Source of the DNA: Balanoglossus misakiensis
Lineage: Eukaryota; Hemichordata
Length of the DNA: 64,000 nt
Direction: 5' to 3'
NCBI GenBank assembly: GCA_040954595.2
Contig: CM082594.2
Location: 682,001-746,000 of the forward strand
In this document: one piece after another, positions 24,662 to 35,900 of the stretch
How positions within the stretch are numbered: the first letter of the stretch is position 1
Layout: each line of letters starts with the position of its first letter
Made by a program: the position numbers and the translations under genes
The notes under the pieces: generated by a model
Seen by the model: the letters and a program-made list of their open reading frames with translations, nothing else
Told to the model about the DNA's origin: nothing
Databases searched by the model: none

Positions 24662-26890
24662 AAAGTGGCAGTAGAATATCGGCTTTCTCAGTTGGGAAAG
24701 AAATTTAGAAACAACGATGACTATCGTCAAGAATATACTACCTTCATGGAAAGTATTATAGACAAAGGCTATGCTGAAAGGGTGCCACAGGAAGAATTGG
24801 AAGGCAATCCTGGAAAGAAATGGTATCTTCCCCATCATGGCGTATACCATCCACAGAAACAGAAAATCCGGGTAGTCTTCGACTGTGGTGCAGAATACAA
24901 GGGAACTTCTTTGAACAAGGAATTAATGCAAGGACCGGATCTGACCAGTTCACTTGTAGGAGTGCTTATACATTTTCGTGAAGAGCGGATAGCACTGATG
25001 TCAGATATAGAGGCTATGTTCTCTCAAGTTGGCGTGTCGCAAGAAAACCGAGATTTCCAGCGTTTTCTGTGGTGGCCTAATGGTAATGTAGAGGAACCTC
25101 CTGTCGAGTACCGAATGACAGTGCACATCTTCGGGGCTACATCGTCACCCAGTTGTGCAAACTTCGCGTTGAAGAAAGCTCCAGACAATACTTCTGATCT
25201 GAGTGTCAAGAACACCATATCTAGAAACTTCTACGTTGATGACATGTTGAAGGCAGCATCAACAGTGATGGAAGGAAAGTCTTTGGCTGAAGGGCTGACA
25301 GACACCTGTAAGAAATCAGGGTTCAAGCTCACAAAGTGGATCAGCAATACGCGTCCAGTTTTGGAAGCAATACCTGAAGAACAAAGGGCGATAGAGGTGA
25401 AGAACTTAGACTTGGAGCGAGATGACTTGCCAATGGAGCATGCACTCGGTATGCAGTGGAACGTGGAATCTGACGAATTCGGATTCAGAAATCGTACTAA
25501 AGAGAAACCAGCGACCAGACGAGGAATTCTGGGAGTGGTTAGTTCATTATACGACCCACTGGGCATGGCAGCACCAGCGCTTCTGCCACCCAAGATGCTT
25601 TTGCAGCAGCTGTGTAAAGCAAAACTAGGCTGGGATGATGATATTCCTGGAAAACAACGCAAAGTGTGGGAGAATTGGTTGAGGGATCTACCGAAATTAG
25701 AAGAGTGTTTCGCAGTACCCAGATGTATAAAGCCCGAGCACTTTGGTGAAGTAGACACAGCTCAGCTACATCACTTTGCTGATGCCAGCGAAAATGGATA
25801 TGGCGCTGTATCATATCTTAGGTTGATCGACAAAAGCGGAAACATCCACAGCACTTTGATGATGGCCAAAGCAAGAGTGGCTCCATTGAAGCAAATATCG
25901 ATCCCACGAATGGAATTAACTGCAGCTACTGTAGCAGTGAGGCTTGACAAACTTCTCAGAAATGAGGTGGATTTGCCAATCAATGAATCCGTGTTTTGGA
26001 CGGATAGCAAAACCGTGCTGCGGTACATAAACAACAAAACCACAATATTTCATACCTTCGTGGCGAATAGACTAGCAGTGATTCGAGGAGGATCAGACCC
26101 AGCGAACTGGCGCTACATTAATACCAGTGACAACCCGGCAGATGAGTGCTCTAGAGGTCAGAAAATAGATGCTTTTCTGAAGAACGAAAGATGGATAGGT
26201 GGTCCTGATTTCTTGCGGAAGACACAAGACAAATGGCCAAGTGATAGCTACAATACACAGCTAGATCCAGAAGATCCAGAGGTGAAGAAATCTGCACTAG
26301 TGCATAGAATAGCCTTGAGGTCGGAAGAAGAAACTGTACCCGTTGTGTTGGGAACAGTACCTGTTGTTTCGGGAGAACGACAGACGCCTGACAAAGGGGC
26401 GGATCGATCCATGTCCGTTAATGCGGAGGAGACGGTTCAGAAAATGATAGACCACTACTCCAGTTGGTATAAACTGAAGAAAGCAGTGGCCTGGATACGT
26501 AAAGTGGGTGACACATTGTTGAGATGTGCCAAGAACAAAAGTCGTCGTACAGATGGACCGCATGAGATTACAGTATCGTCGGACGACGTTAGAGACTTAA
26601 AAGCATTGACACCCAGTATGTTGCTTACTATGAAGGGAGCAGCAACACCCCCTGGTGTGACGGAGAAGAACGACTTGTATGCTGTACACAGATGGAAGCA
26701 AGTGCAGTATCTGTCAGATTTGTATTGGAAAAGGATGAGAACACCTCCACAAATGCGTGGCCTTGGGTGTAATCGTCAAAGTTATGCCTGATCGGAAAGG
26801 GGTGGTGAGACGAGTATTGGTGAAGACCAGATCCAGTGTTTTAGAAAGACCATATGATAAGTTGTGCACATTGCTGGAAGCACAGACTTA
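24662..26890 (+). pseudogene. BEL/Pao pol fragment: reverse transcriptase, RNase H, C-terminal piece
   Basis: An ORF opens at 24581, but its first 27 residues are antisense of the left arm; true pol sequence starts at 24662 (KVAVEYRLSQLGKKF), in the conserved region just upstream of the reverse transcriptase. The RT follows, with MSDIEAMF (first catalytic Asp) and FYVDDML near residue 218 of the ORF. The RNase H (FADASENGYGAVSYL) is near residue 399. After DECSRGQKIDAFLKNERWIGGPDF the protein runs directly into the family C-terminal region; the zinc-binding and D,D35E integrase core expected between them is deleted. A second deletion or frameshift after YWKRM puts the last domain (KVMPDRKGVVRR ... 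LCTLLEAQT, to 26890) out of frame. Gag and protease are absent. RT activity is possible in principle, but autonomous movement is not. Confidence 0.88.
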
Positions 26891-27250
26891 GTGGTATTGG
26901 TATGGTTGCAGTTACCAGCAGCTGTAATAACAACGATCTCAAGTAGTGGCCAGTCTATCCACTACGTCCAGCGTTTGATCTCATCTTTGAAGTACAGATG
27001 TGTTGGATATCATGCTTGGCAGCATGATTGACCGGACGAGGTCTGGGCATGGTCTAGGATGTATCATCACATTCATGAAGAAAAGGATTCTTGTATTCGC
27101 GTTTCCTGAAAAACTTTCGACTTCGCGTTTCGAGATATTTATAGATATTGTTTTGTAATTTCTATTTGATATGTAATTTCGGCACATATGGATGTTGGCG
27201 TTTTGAATTTGCTAGGATGGAAATTGTTAATGTTTTTTCATGAACAATTT

Positions 27251-27259
27251 GGGGGCTGG
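27251..27259 (+). promoter_or_regulatory. BEL/Pao polypurine tract, right arm
   Basis: gggggctgg lies immediately 5' of the LTR starting at 27260, where second-strand priming is expected. Confidence 0.6.
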
Positions 27260-27646
27260 TGTAAGGACGCCCAGTTCTTAGAGAAACTGAAATATTTAGT
27301 CTAGCGCCCTCGCGCTGTGAGTACATTAGCGCATGCGCTTTTGTTTAGAAAATATCTGGAAAATTCCATGGCGCACATGTGAGGACTTTTGCACAGTTAG
27401 CCTGGGGATTTTTGCCAGTTTTCTACGGAAACTTCAACCACCGCGACGCATCATCCAGTGCCAGTGTTGTATGTTCAGTCATTAAATGTTCGTGTAAAGT
27501 TCCGAGCAGCGTTTTCTGTGACATCTGACAAGGAATGTTCGTCGGCGATGGTGAGCTCCAGTTAGTTAACGGCAAATACTATAGAACCCTGTGGCCTTTG
27601 ATGTGAATTTGGGCGCCATTTGATACGGCACATCGAGGTTACTACA
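27260..27646 (+). repeat. BEL/Pao 3' LTR, right arm
   Basis: 387 bp from tgtaaggacgcccag to catcgaggttactaca. Outside lies ctggtaacgttgaac, the inverted form of the sequence flanking the left-arm LTR. Confidence 0.88.
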
Positions 27647-28648
27647 CTGGTAACGTTGAACAAGTCGATTTTTCTAGGGCCTGGCTCGGCTAAATCTCCG
27701 TCACAATATGACAGACACTAGCGTATGTTAGCAACGGTGATCAAGTCAGATTTTCTACGGCATGGCTTGGATAAAGCCCCGGCACTCTAGAGCAGAAACA
27801 CGCGTACAGAGACCACGTTGATCAAGTCTGATCTCCTACGGCTTGGCTCGACTGAAACCCTGGCACACTATGACAGACACTAGCGTTCGTTAGCAACGTT
27901 GATCAAGTCAGATTTCCTACGGCATGGCTTGGCTAAAGCCCTGGCACTGTAGAGCAGAAACACGCGTACAGAGACCACGTTGATCTACTCACATTTCCTT
28001 CGGCCTGGCACGGCTGATGCCCCGGCACTATATATAGGACACAGACTGGCGTAAGTTAACAACGGTAATCACGTCGGGTTTCCTACGGCCTGGCTCAGCT
28101 GAAGCCCCGGCACTCTAGAGCAGAAACAGGCGTACATTGACCACGTTGATCAAGTCAGATTTCCTACGGCGTGACTCGGCTGGTGCACCGGCTCTATATG
28201 ACACAGACTGGCGTAAGTTATCAACGGTGATTACGTCGGATTTCCTACGGCCTGGTTTAGCTGAAGCCCCGGCACTTTAGAGCGGAAACACGCGTACATT
28301 GACCACGATGATCAAGTCAGATCTCCTACGTCCTGGCTCGACTAAAACCCCGGCACACCATGACAGACACTAGCGTTCGTTAGCAACGGTGATCAAGTCG
28401 GATTTCCTTCGGCCTGGCTCTGCAAAAGACCTGACACTCTAGTACAAAGACGTTGGCTAAGTCGGGCAAACCGAAGAGGGAAAGTCACAGCGGGTCAACA
28501 CTCGACATTTGTTCGGGTAGGACTGCATTATTGCATGTCAATTTATAGAGAAAGCTCGAATTTAACCAGGGCGTTTCAAACACCGACGTTAGTTGGGGGC
28601 ACGGCCTGCAGTACTGCCGGGTAAGCTGACATCGGCGTACCGCATGTA
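27647..28648 (-). repeat. Satellite monomer, GC half next to the BEL palindrome
   Basis: Holds sub-repeats 10 to 1 in reverse and is the mirror partner of 21825-22826. A few base differences from the left partner (for example gcgtatgttagc at 27721) show some divergence since duplication. Confidence 0.92.
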
Positions 28649-30711
28649 ATGTAGGGGGGGGGGGGGAGGGAAACAGAACGGTTCAATGCTACATTTATCA
28701 GATATCAGCTAATTTTGGACAATCATCTAAAATCTAAATCATTTTTTCATATTTGGATATCTGATGATGTATGAAATTTCCATTATATGTAAAAATGGTG
28801 CTGATTATAAAAATGCACTCTGAATGAGCTGATTTAATACAAAATTGCGTTTTATTCGTTTTTGCACCAAAAAGGTCATTTTTAGGCAAAACATTCTTTA
28901 TTTTTTAATTCGGTGACCTGATCATATATAAACAATTGCTTGTATGTTAAAAGTTTTTCTGACTTTTAAAAGCAGTGACACTGGCGGCATTCAACACGAA
29001 AATAACAATTTTAGCCACAATTTGGTCAAAATGGTAAATTTTTGAAAATTACAAAAAATACCTGTTTTCTACATTTTCGGAAATCTGATGGAGTATAGAA
29101 TGCTCTTCGTATCTATATATATCGATACAAATTCCACAAAAGACCGTCTAATTTGGCTCACTGCAGACAAATTGCGTTTTACCAAATTTTCCTTGAAAAT
29201 GTCATTTTTAGAAAAAAAATAAAAAAACCTTTGTTCTTCGAATTTGGTGCCCTGATCATATATGACATGTTGATTGTATGTTAAAACTTTCGACCACTCC
29301 AAAAATGCAGAGATATTGACGGAATTCAAGAAAAAATAGCCATTTTGGCCATATTTTGACAAAAATGGTAAATTTAAAAAAAATCTTAAAAAATTAACTC
29401 TTTTCTTCATTTTCGGAAATATTATGGAGCATGAAGTGTCGTTCTCTTGTAAAAAGTGCTGCAAATTCCAGAAAAGGCGGTATAATTTGAATCACCCAAG
29501 TCAAAATTACCATTTTCGACATTTTCCGAAAAATTGTCTTTTTTACAAAATAAATAAAAATAAATTCTTTTCTTAGTTTCAAACGGGTAGAGATACTTTC
29601 CACACGGGTTTTCTAACATTGAATTCCCGTTCATCAACTCAGATTTCCTACAGCATAAGTCGGCTAAAACCCTGACACTCTAGAGCAGAAACAGTTGCAC
29701 ACTGGTAACGTTGAACAAGTCGATTTTTCTACGGCCTGGCTCGGCTAAATCTCCGTCAAAATATGACAGACACTAGCGTACGTTAGCAACGGTGATCAAG
29801 TCAGATTTTCTACGGCATGGCTTGGATAAAGCCCCGGCACTCTAGAGCAGAAACACGCGTACAGAGACCACGTTGATCAAGTCTGTGTCCTATATATAGT
29901 GCCGGGGCATCAGCCGTGCCAGGCCGAAGGAAATGTGAGTAGATCAACGTGGTCTCCCGTGTGGAAAGTATCTCTACCCGTTTGAAACTAAGAAAAGAAT
30001 TTATTCTTATTTATTTTGTAAAAAAGACAACGTTGATCAAGTCAGATTTCCTACGGCATGGCTTGGCTAAAGCCCTGGCACTCTAGAGCAGAAACACGCG
30101 TACAGAGACCACGTTGATCTACTCACATTTCCTTCGGCCTGGCACGGCTGATGCCCCGGCACTATATATAGGACACAGACTGGCGTAAGTTAACAACGGT
30201 AATCACGTCGGGTTTCCTACGGCCTGGCTCAGCTGAAGCCCCGGCACTCTAGAGCAGAAACATGCGTACATTGACCACGTTGATCAAGTCAGATTTCCTA
30301 TGGCGTGACTCGGCTGGTGCACCGGCTCTATATGATACAGACTGGCGTAAGTTATCAACGGTGATTACGTCGGATTTCCTACGGCCTGGTTTAGCTGAAG
30401 CACCGGCACTTTAGAGCGGAAACACGCGTATATTGACCACGATGATCAAGTCAGATCTCCTACGGCCTGGCTCGACTAAAACCCCGGCACACCATGACAG
30501 ACACTAGCGTTCGTTAGCAACGGTGATCAAGTCGGATTTCCTTCGGCCTGGCTCTGCAAAAGACCCGACACTCTGGTACAAAGACGTTGGCTAAGTCGGG
30601 GAAAACGAAGAGGGAAAGTCACAGCGGGTCAACACTCGACATTTGTTCGGGTAGGACTGCATTATTGCCTGTCAATTTATAGAGAGAGCCCGAATTTAAC
30701 CAGGGCGTTTC
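28649..30711 (-). repeat. Satellite monomer with an internal rearranged patch
   Basis: AT half to about 29630, then sub-repeats 11, 10 and 9, then a + oriented patch (29886-30030), then sub-repeats 7 to 1. It ends at gggcgtttc where the CR1-type element begins; its last bases resume at 36091. Confidence 0.92.
29886..30030 (+). repeat. Inverted satellite patch inside a - oriented monomer
   Basis: About 145 bp run in the opposite (+) direction to all surrounding satellite. They consist of a sub-repeat piece (tgtgtcctatatatagtgcc to atcaacgtggtctc) joined to a piece of the AT half (cccgtgtggaaagtatctct to gtaaaaaagacaa). The two pieces are not adjacent in any monomer, so this is a template-switch or end-joining scar. 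Confidence 0.85.
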
Positions 30712-31059
30712 CAGGCATGATCTTGAAAACTGTAATACCGAGGTCATGTGGTGGTGGCGCTGTTTTACTGGTCGCAGCTTAGTGATTACGGCTCCTGAAA
30801 ATTGCTAGTTTTTTGCCTTAGATCTGATGCTTATGACTTGTACGGCACAAGGACTGGAACATGAAACTGTTCTTAATACCTAGAACCTTGTTTGAAATGT
30901 AAGTGTGCACTGTTCATCTGGATTTCGCCATTCGGTTTTTCTTCTTCACCATATGTGTATTGAAGGACTGCACTGTACAATCTCTCTGGAGTGGCGGGAA
31001 ATTTGTATTGTCATCCAAATAACTGTATTGTCTTCCAAAAATTTGCATTGCAAATCAAG
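30712..31059 (+). other. CR1-type 5' leader with a 36-bp copy of its own ORF2
   Basis: The first 36 bp (30712-30747) are identical to 33276-33311 in the endonuclease-coding part of ORF2 and have the same polarity. After that the leader has no recognisable match. It may hold an internal promoter, but I see no specific signal. Confidence 0.7.
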
Positions 31060-32901
31060 ATGGCAACACAAAGGAAATCTGTCACCGGTGAATCCACAGT
31101 TCCATTAGACATTGAGCGACAGATGAAAGCAAAGTACCTGGATCGAGTAAACGACATGTCTCCACAAGAACTGAAATCATTCAGCAAATGGCCACTTGTC
31201 AAAGAGTTAAATGCCGAAATGACGCTCCTGCTACCTAATGTTGAAGCCGATCCCATTAAAAAGGTATGCCACTACATCGGAAACGCCTTGAATAACCGTG
31301 TCCAACAGCGCCTGGCAGAGGTAAGCCGTCCATCGTCACCGCCTTCTGCCAACTATGTCATTGACATGGTTACCTCTCCTATAAAGTCGCTAGTGAGAAG
31401 CTTTAGTCACAGCAACTCCGAAGTTGATTCGTCTGATATTACCCTGGAATCCGACAATGTTGAATCAACCCAGCGACCACCAAAAGCTGGTAAGAAAACC
31501 CCACGCAAGTAAAAGAAAAAGCGTCAAGCGGAAAAGAATCGTCAACAAAAATCACCCGGCACTGAATGTTACTGTACTGAAAACTGCAAACTTGATAGAT
31601 CGGGTAATGGTGAAATGATTCGGTGCAGCTTGTGTTATAGCTGGTTTCACCTAAAGTGCATAAATGTTGAAAATGAGGAACTGAACCGCTATTTCTGGCC
31701 ATGCCATGACTGTAGACGTCTGTCACATTCCGTCACTGCACTGAATAATCAAATTTCTGAATTTAAGGACACCAATGAATACCTACGGGATATATACTCA
31801 TCCGCTACGAAAGAAAACGCTGAATTAAAGGAGGAACTTCTCAAGCTCCGTGACGTAAATGCCGACCTGAAAATGAGACTACATACGGAACTGACTAAAC
31901 AAAGTAACCGTCCGGAGGTAAGATCTCTAGGTACACAAACTAGTGATGATATGATCCAGACAGATGAGTCTCATGTCAGAGAGCAGCGTACACAAGACCA
32001 AACATTATTCGTTGGGGACTCGTTACTTCGTTTCATATCCCCAGTAAATCACAATGCTACAGTGGAAGCTATTCCAGGTGCTACGATTAATGACATTCAT
32101 GCTAACCTGTCTGCTAAATGCAACGACAAATACAGGGAAATATATCTCCAAGTAGGAACAAATGACATCAGTAAGATGATTCCAACGGGTGATATCATAG
32201 CAAGCTACCTGGATTTGATAAAACTCGCCAAAACCTTGTCAAATGATCGAGTCATCGTTCTCAGCATTCCGCCTCGGACAGACACTACTGATGTTCAACC
32301 AAAAATAGATGAAGTTAACAATGAGCTTGCTTTGCTGTGCCAACGGGAAGACGTCAATTTCATTGACAACGATGGTACCTTCAAATTCCGTAATAACACA
32401 ATTGATGCGTCTACACTCTATCGAGACGGCATTCACCTAAGTGTCAAAGGCATTCGTATTATGTTGACGAATGCTGGTCTCGAACAACTGTTCACACCGG
32501 GCAAATTTCAACGTCGAAGATGGGATAACCAATCGTCTACTCGCCCGGACGAATTTCAACGTCGAAGATGGGATAACCAATCGTTTACTCGCCCGGACGA
32601 ATTTCAACGTCGAAGATGGGATAACCAATCGTTTACTCGCCCTGGGCCAGCAGTTCAACGGCAAAGATACGAAAACACTTTTCTCAGCAGAAGACCGGAA
32701 CAACATGTCGTAACCAACAGAAACCCAAACGCCGGTCGTATGTTCTCGCAGCGTAACTTCTCGCAACCCGCAACAAATGTCAAATGTTTCAACTGCGGAG
32801 AGGATGGTCACGTGAGTCGTGTTTGTCGACATGGTGCAGCGGTAACTTGCTGGTCATGTGGCACTCAAGGGCACAAGTCAAAGAACTGTACCCGCGCCTG
32901 A
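31060..32901 (+). pseudogene. CR1-type ORF1 protein (PHD, SGNH esterase, CCHC), one in-frame stop
   Basis: The start is the ATG at 31060 (aagatggcaaca), preferred to the upstream non-ATG opening at 30991. A single frame runs to TGA at 32899-32901, about 612 sense codons, interrupted once by TAA at 31510-31512 within a Lys-rich stretch. Order: a Lys/Glu-rich N-terminal region; a PHD-type zinc finger (Cys pairs from about residue 169 to WPCHDC at 213-218); a coiled coil (about 225-280); an SGNH hydrolase with GDS at about 319, GTND at about 366 and DGIH at about 456; three 16-residue tandem repeats (about 483-528); and two CX2CX4HX4C zinc knuckles (about 576-610). Such ORF1 proteins bind element RNA; the esterase role is not settled. 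The stop is either a late lesion or needs readthrough. Confidence 0.88.
32503..32644 (+). repeat. Three tandem copies of a 48-bp coding repeat in ORF1
   Basis: Copies start at 32503, 32551 and 32599, each encoding FQRRRWDNQS(S/F)TRPDE-like residues. In-frame and Arg-rich, so it may extend the nucleic-acid-binding linker between the esterase and the zinc knuckles. Confidence 0.9.
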
Positions 32902-35900
32902 GAAGCCGGCCATGATGAGTGTGCCGAAAATACTACTACTCATGGTGACATCACATCAACTTCACCGAAACCACATGTTGATCCTACTGCGAACTCCAGT
33001 AGTCACCCATTTCATGATCTCACTACTTCAAAAGGTATACGTATTGGTTTTTGGAACATTCAACATTTAACCAACAAGATTGATGAATTGCGCTTAAAAT
33101 TGAACAATAACATTAAACCTTTCGATGTTCTTATTTTGAGTGAAACATTTCTCAGTGACCTTCATTGTGATGCAGATTTTATCATTAATGGGTACGAATC
33201 ATGCAGAAAAGACAGGTCAACTGGACCTGGTGGTGGCCTTCTCGCTTATGTTAACTCGAATTTCACCTTCAAACGCAGGCATGATCTTGAAAACTGTAAT
33301 ACCGAGGTCATCATAATTGAACTGTCTATTAATTACGCCCGTCCAATCTTTGTAATTGGTATTTATAGACCACCTAGTTCAACTCTTTCTGTTGACAAAG
33401 TTATTGAGAGTAATATCGAATCTGTTTATTTAGAAAACAAAGAAATGATTGTATTGGGTGATTTTAACTTCAACCTCCTGAGTCCAAATGGGAGGAATAG
33501 CTATCTGTATAAGTGTATGGAATCTATGAATTTTAGTCAACTCGTCACCACTGTAACTCGCCCCATATCGGGAACCTTGCTTGATCACATTTATGTAAAT
33601 AGTCCTAGTAACATTTCGAGAACCTGTATCCCTAAGGTTGGTCTTTCCGACCACTATCCTGTTTGTGTTATACGACGTTACCATGCCAACAATTGTAATA
33701 CGGGCTCACATATTTATGTTACCAGTAGGCATTTTCGAAACTTTCATGCAAACAGCTTTATCGATGACTTAAACTCTGCTTTTGAGTCTTATTGTCATAC
33801 AGACGATGTAAATACTGCGTTTATGGACTGGGCAACTTTTTTTAATGACATCTGCAATACGCATGCACCAAGAGTTGTTCGAAGGGTGAAGCGGCTACGA
33901 CAACCACCATGGTTTTCTTCGGAGATTTTGGAGCTAATTCATGTTAGAGACTTTCATCTCGATAAAGCCGTGCGTTCCAACTCGCATGATGACTGGAGTA
34001 TGTATAGAACACTAAGAAATAAGGTAGTTCACTTTATAACCACCGAGAAGCGTCGCTACTATAGAAGTATTTTTTCTGCAAATTCCAGTAATCCAACTGT
34101 TGTATGGCGTACTGTACATGACATTCTTTCAAATGATAACGCCTGTTCGCAAAGTCCTCGCATCACTTCCAATAACAGAACACTGTCGAATCACAAAGAC
34201 ATTGCAGATGCCTTCAATGATTATTTCACCAGTATTGTTGTTGAGTACCGCCAAAGTCTTCCTGGCCACTCAGATTTGGCAATCACGAAAACGTGGGTTA
34301 ATTCACAAATGAGCCCAAATTTACCTTCTTTTCAGCTGCCCCAAATCCCATTTAATTTTGTGATGGAGCAACTAGCATCGTTAGATGCTACCAAATCTCA
34401 TGGTTTTGACAATGTCTCCCCCAAACTTCTTAAAATCGGGGCAAATAGTATAGCGGGTCGCATTACTAATATGTTCAATTTGTCAATAACGAATGGTACT
34501 TTCCCTGATTGCTTTAAATGTGCCAGAGTTGTACCCATACATAAGAACGGGCCGAAACATGTTATTAGTAATTACAGGCCCATATCAATCTTGCCTGCTT
34601 TATCAAAGATACTTGAGAGACACGTTTATAACAGTCTGTACACTTATCTACAGAATAATAAGTTAATTATGAGTTCGCAGTCGGGTTTCAGACGCTTTCA
34701 TTCATGTAATACCGCATTGCTGAAGCTTACAGATCAACTTTTAAGAAATATTGATAATGGTCTGTACAATGGCCTAATGTATCTTGACTTATGTAAGGCC
34801 TTTGACTTGGTCGATCATGATATTCTTTTAAGGAAATTGTCCATTTACGGTGTTAATGATGTATCTTTAAAATGGTTTCGTTCATATCTCTCGAATAGAT
34901 GTCAATTTGTCAGTTACATGGGTGAGGAATCAAAGACTTTACCTGTTGTTTGTGGTGTTCCACAAGGTTCCATTTTAGGACCTCTTTTGTTTTTAATTTT
35001 CATTAATGATTTACCTTTGAGTCTCAGCATGGGCAACATTGATATGTTTGCTGATGATCAAACACTTTGTGTCTCTGGCATCTCTATTAATGAGGTTGGT
35101 ACAAAACTTCAAGAGGACGTTTTACCAATTTCCACATGGGTTTCAAATAATGCCATGTCAATTAACACCACCAAGACAAAATGGATGATTGTTGCCTCTC
35201 GCCCAAAGGTTAATAATGTGTCCGAGCACAGTGTCACTCCCAATATTAGGATCAATAATACTTGCATTTCTTGTGTTTCTTCTCACACACTTCTTGGAAT
35301 AGAGATTGACAATGCTTTAACATGGGATACTCATATAGATAACTTAAGTAGAAAATTGTCAATGCGGATTGGGGTACTGAGGAAATTGCGACCTTTGACC
35401 CCAAGGCATACTCTTATGTTGGTTTATAATGCTATTTTCCTTTCTATAATTGATTACTGTTGCACTGTTTGGGGCAACACATCAAAAACCAATCTACAGA
35501 GAATTTATAAACTTCAGAAAAGAGCCGGCAGAGTAATTTTAGGAGTAGACATTACATTTCCTTCTCGTTCTCTTCTGACAACTCTTCATTGGTTGCCCAT
35601 TGATATTAGAATTGAGTATTTCATTGCTGTTCAAACTTTCAAGATACTACATGGCCTGGCGCCTGATTATTTAAATGAATTTTCCTATGTTTCTGAGATG
35701 TACAATTTTACCACTAGATCTGTCAGCAATGCTAATTTGTATGTGCCCACTTTTAAAACAGCAACTGGGCAAAGGTCTTTTATGTATCGAGCAACAAATA
35801 TCTGGAACAATATTCCCCTGTCTATAAGAAGCATATACAGTCTGTCACAGTTCAAGTCACAACTACGTAACTTTTTTCACACTAAATTTATAAATGAAGG

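Larger units (their letters stand above)
22827..27646. mobile_element. Palindromic BEL/Pao LTR-retrotransposon remnant
   Basis: Two 3' halves of one BEL/Pao element lie head to head: a left arm (22827-24661, element on -) and a right arm (25678-27646, element on +), separated by 1,016 bp of single-copy reverse-transcriptase sequence. Both arms end in the same 387-bp LTR and then in the same satellite position (accag), so this is one insertion later duplicated in inverted orientation, not two insertions. Arms look about 99% identical by eye. The 5' LTR, gag, protease and the integrase core are absent, so it is not autonomous. Confidence 0.92.
27647..30711 (-). repeat. Satellite array, first inverted block (- orientation)
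   Basis: From here to the window end all monomers are reversed (anchor accgcatrta, first at 28639). Ends at the CR1-type insertion at 30712. Confidence 0.96.
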
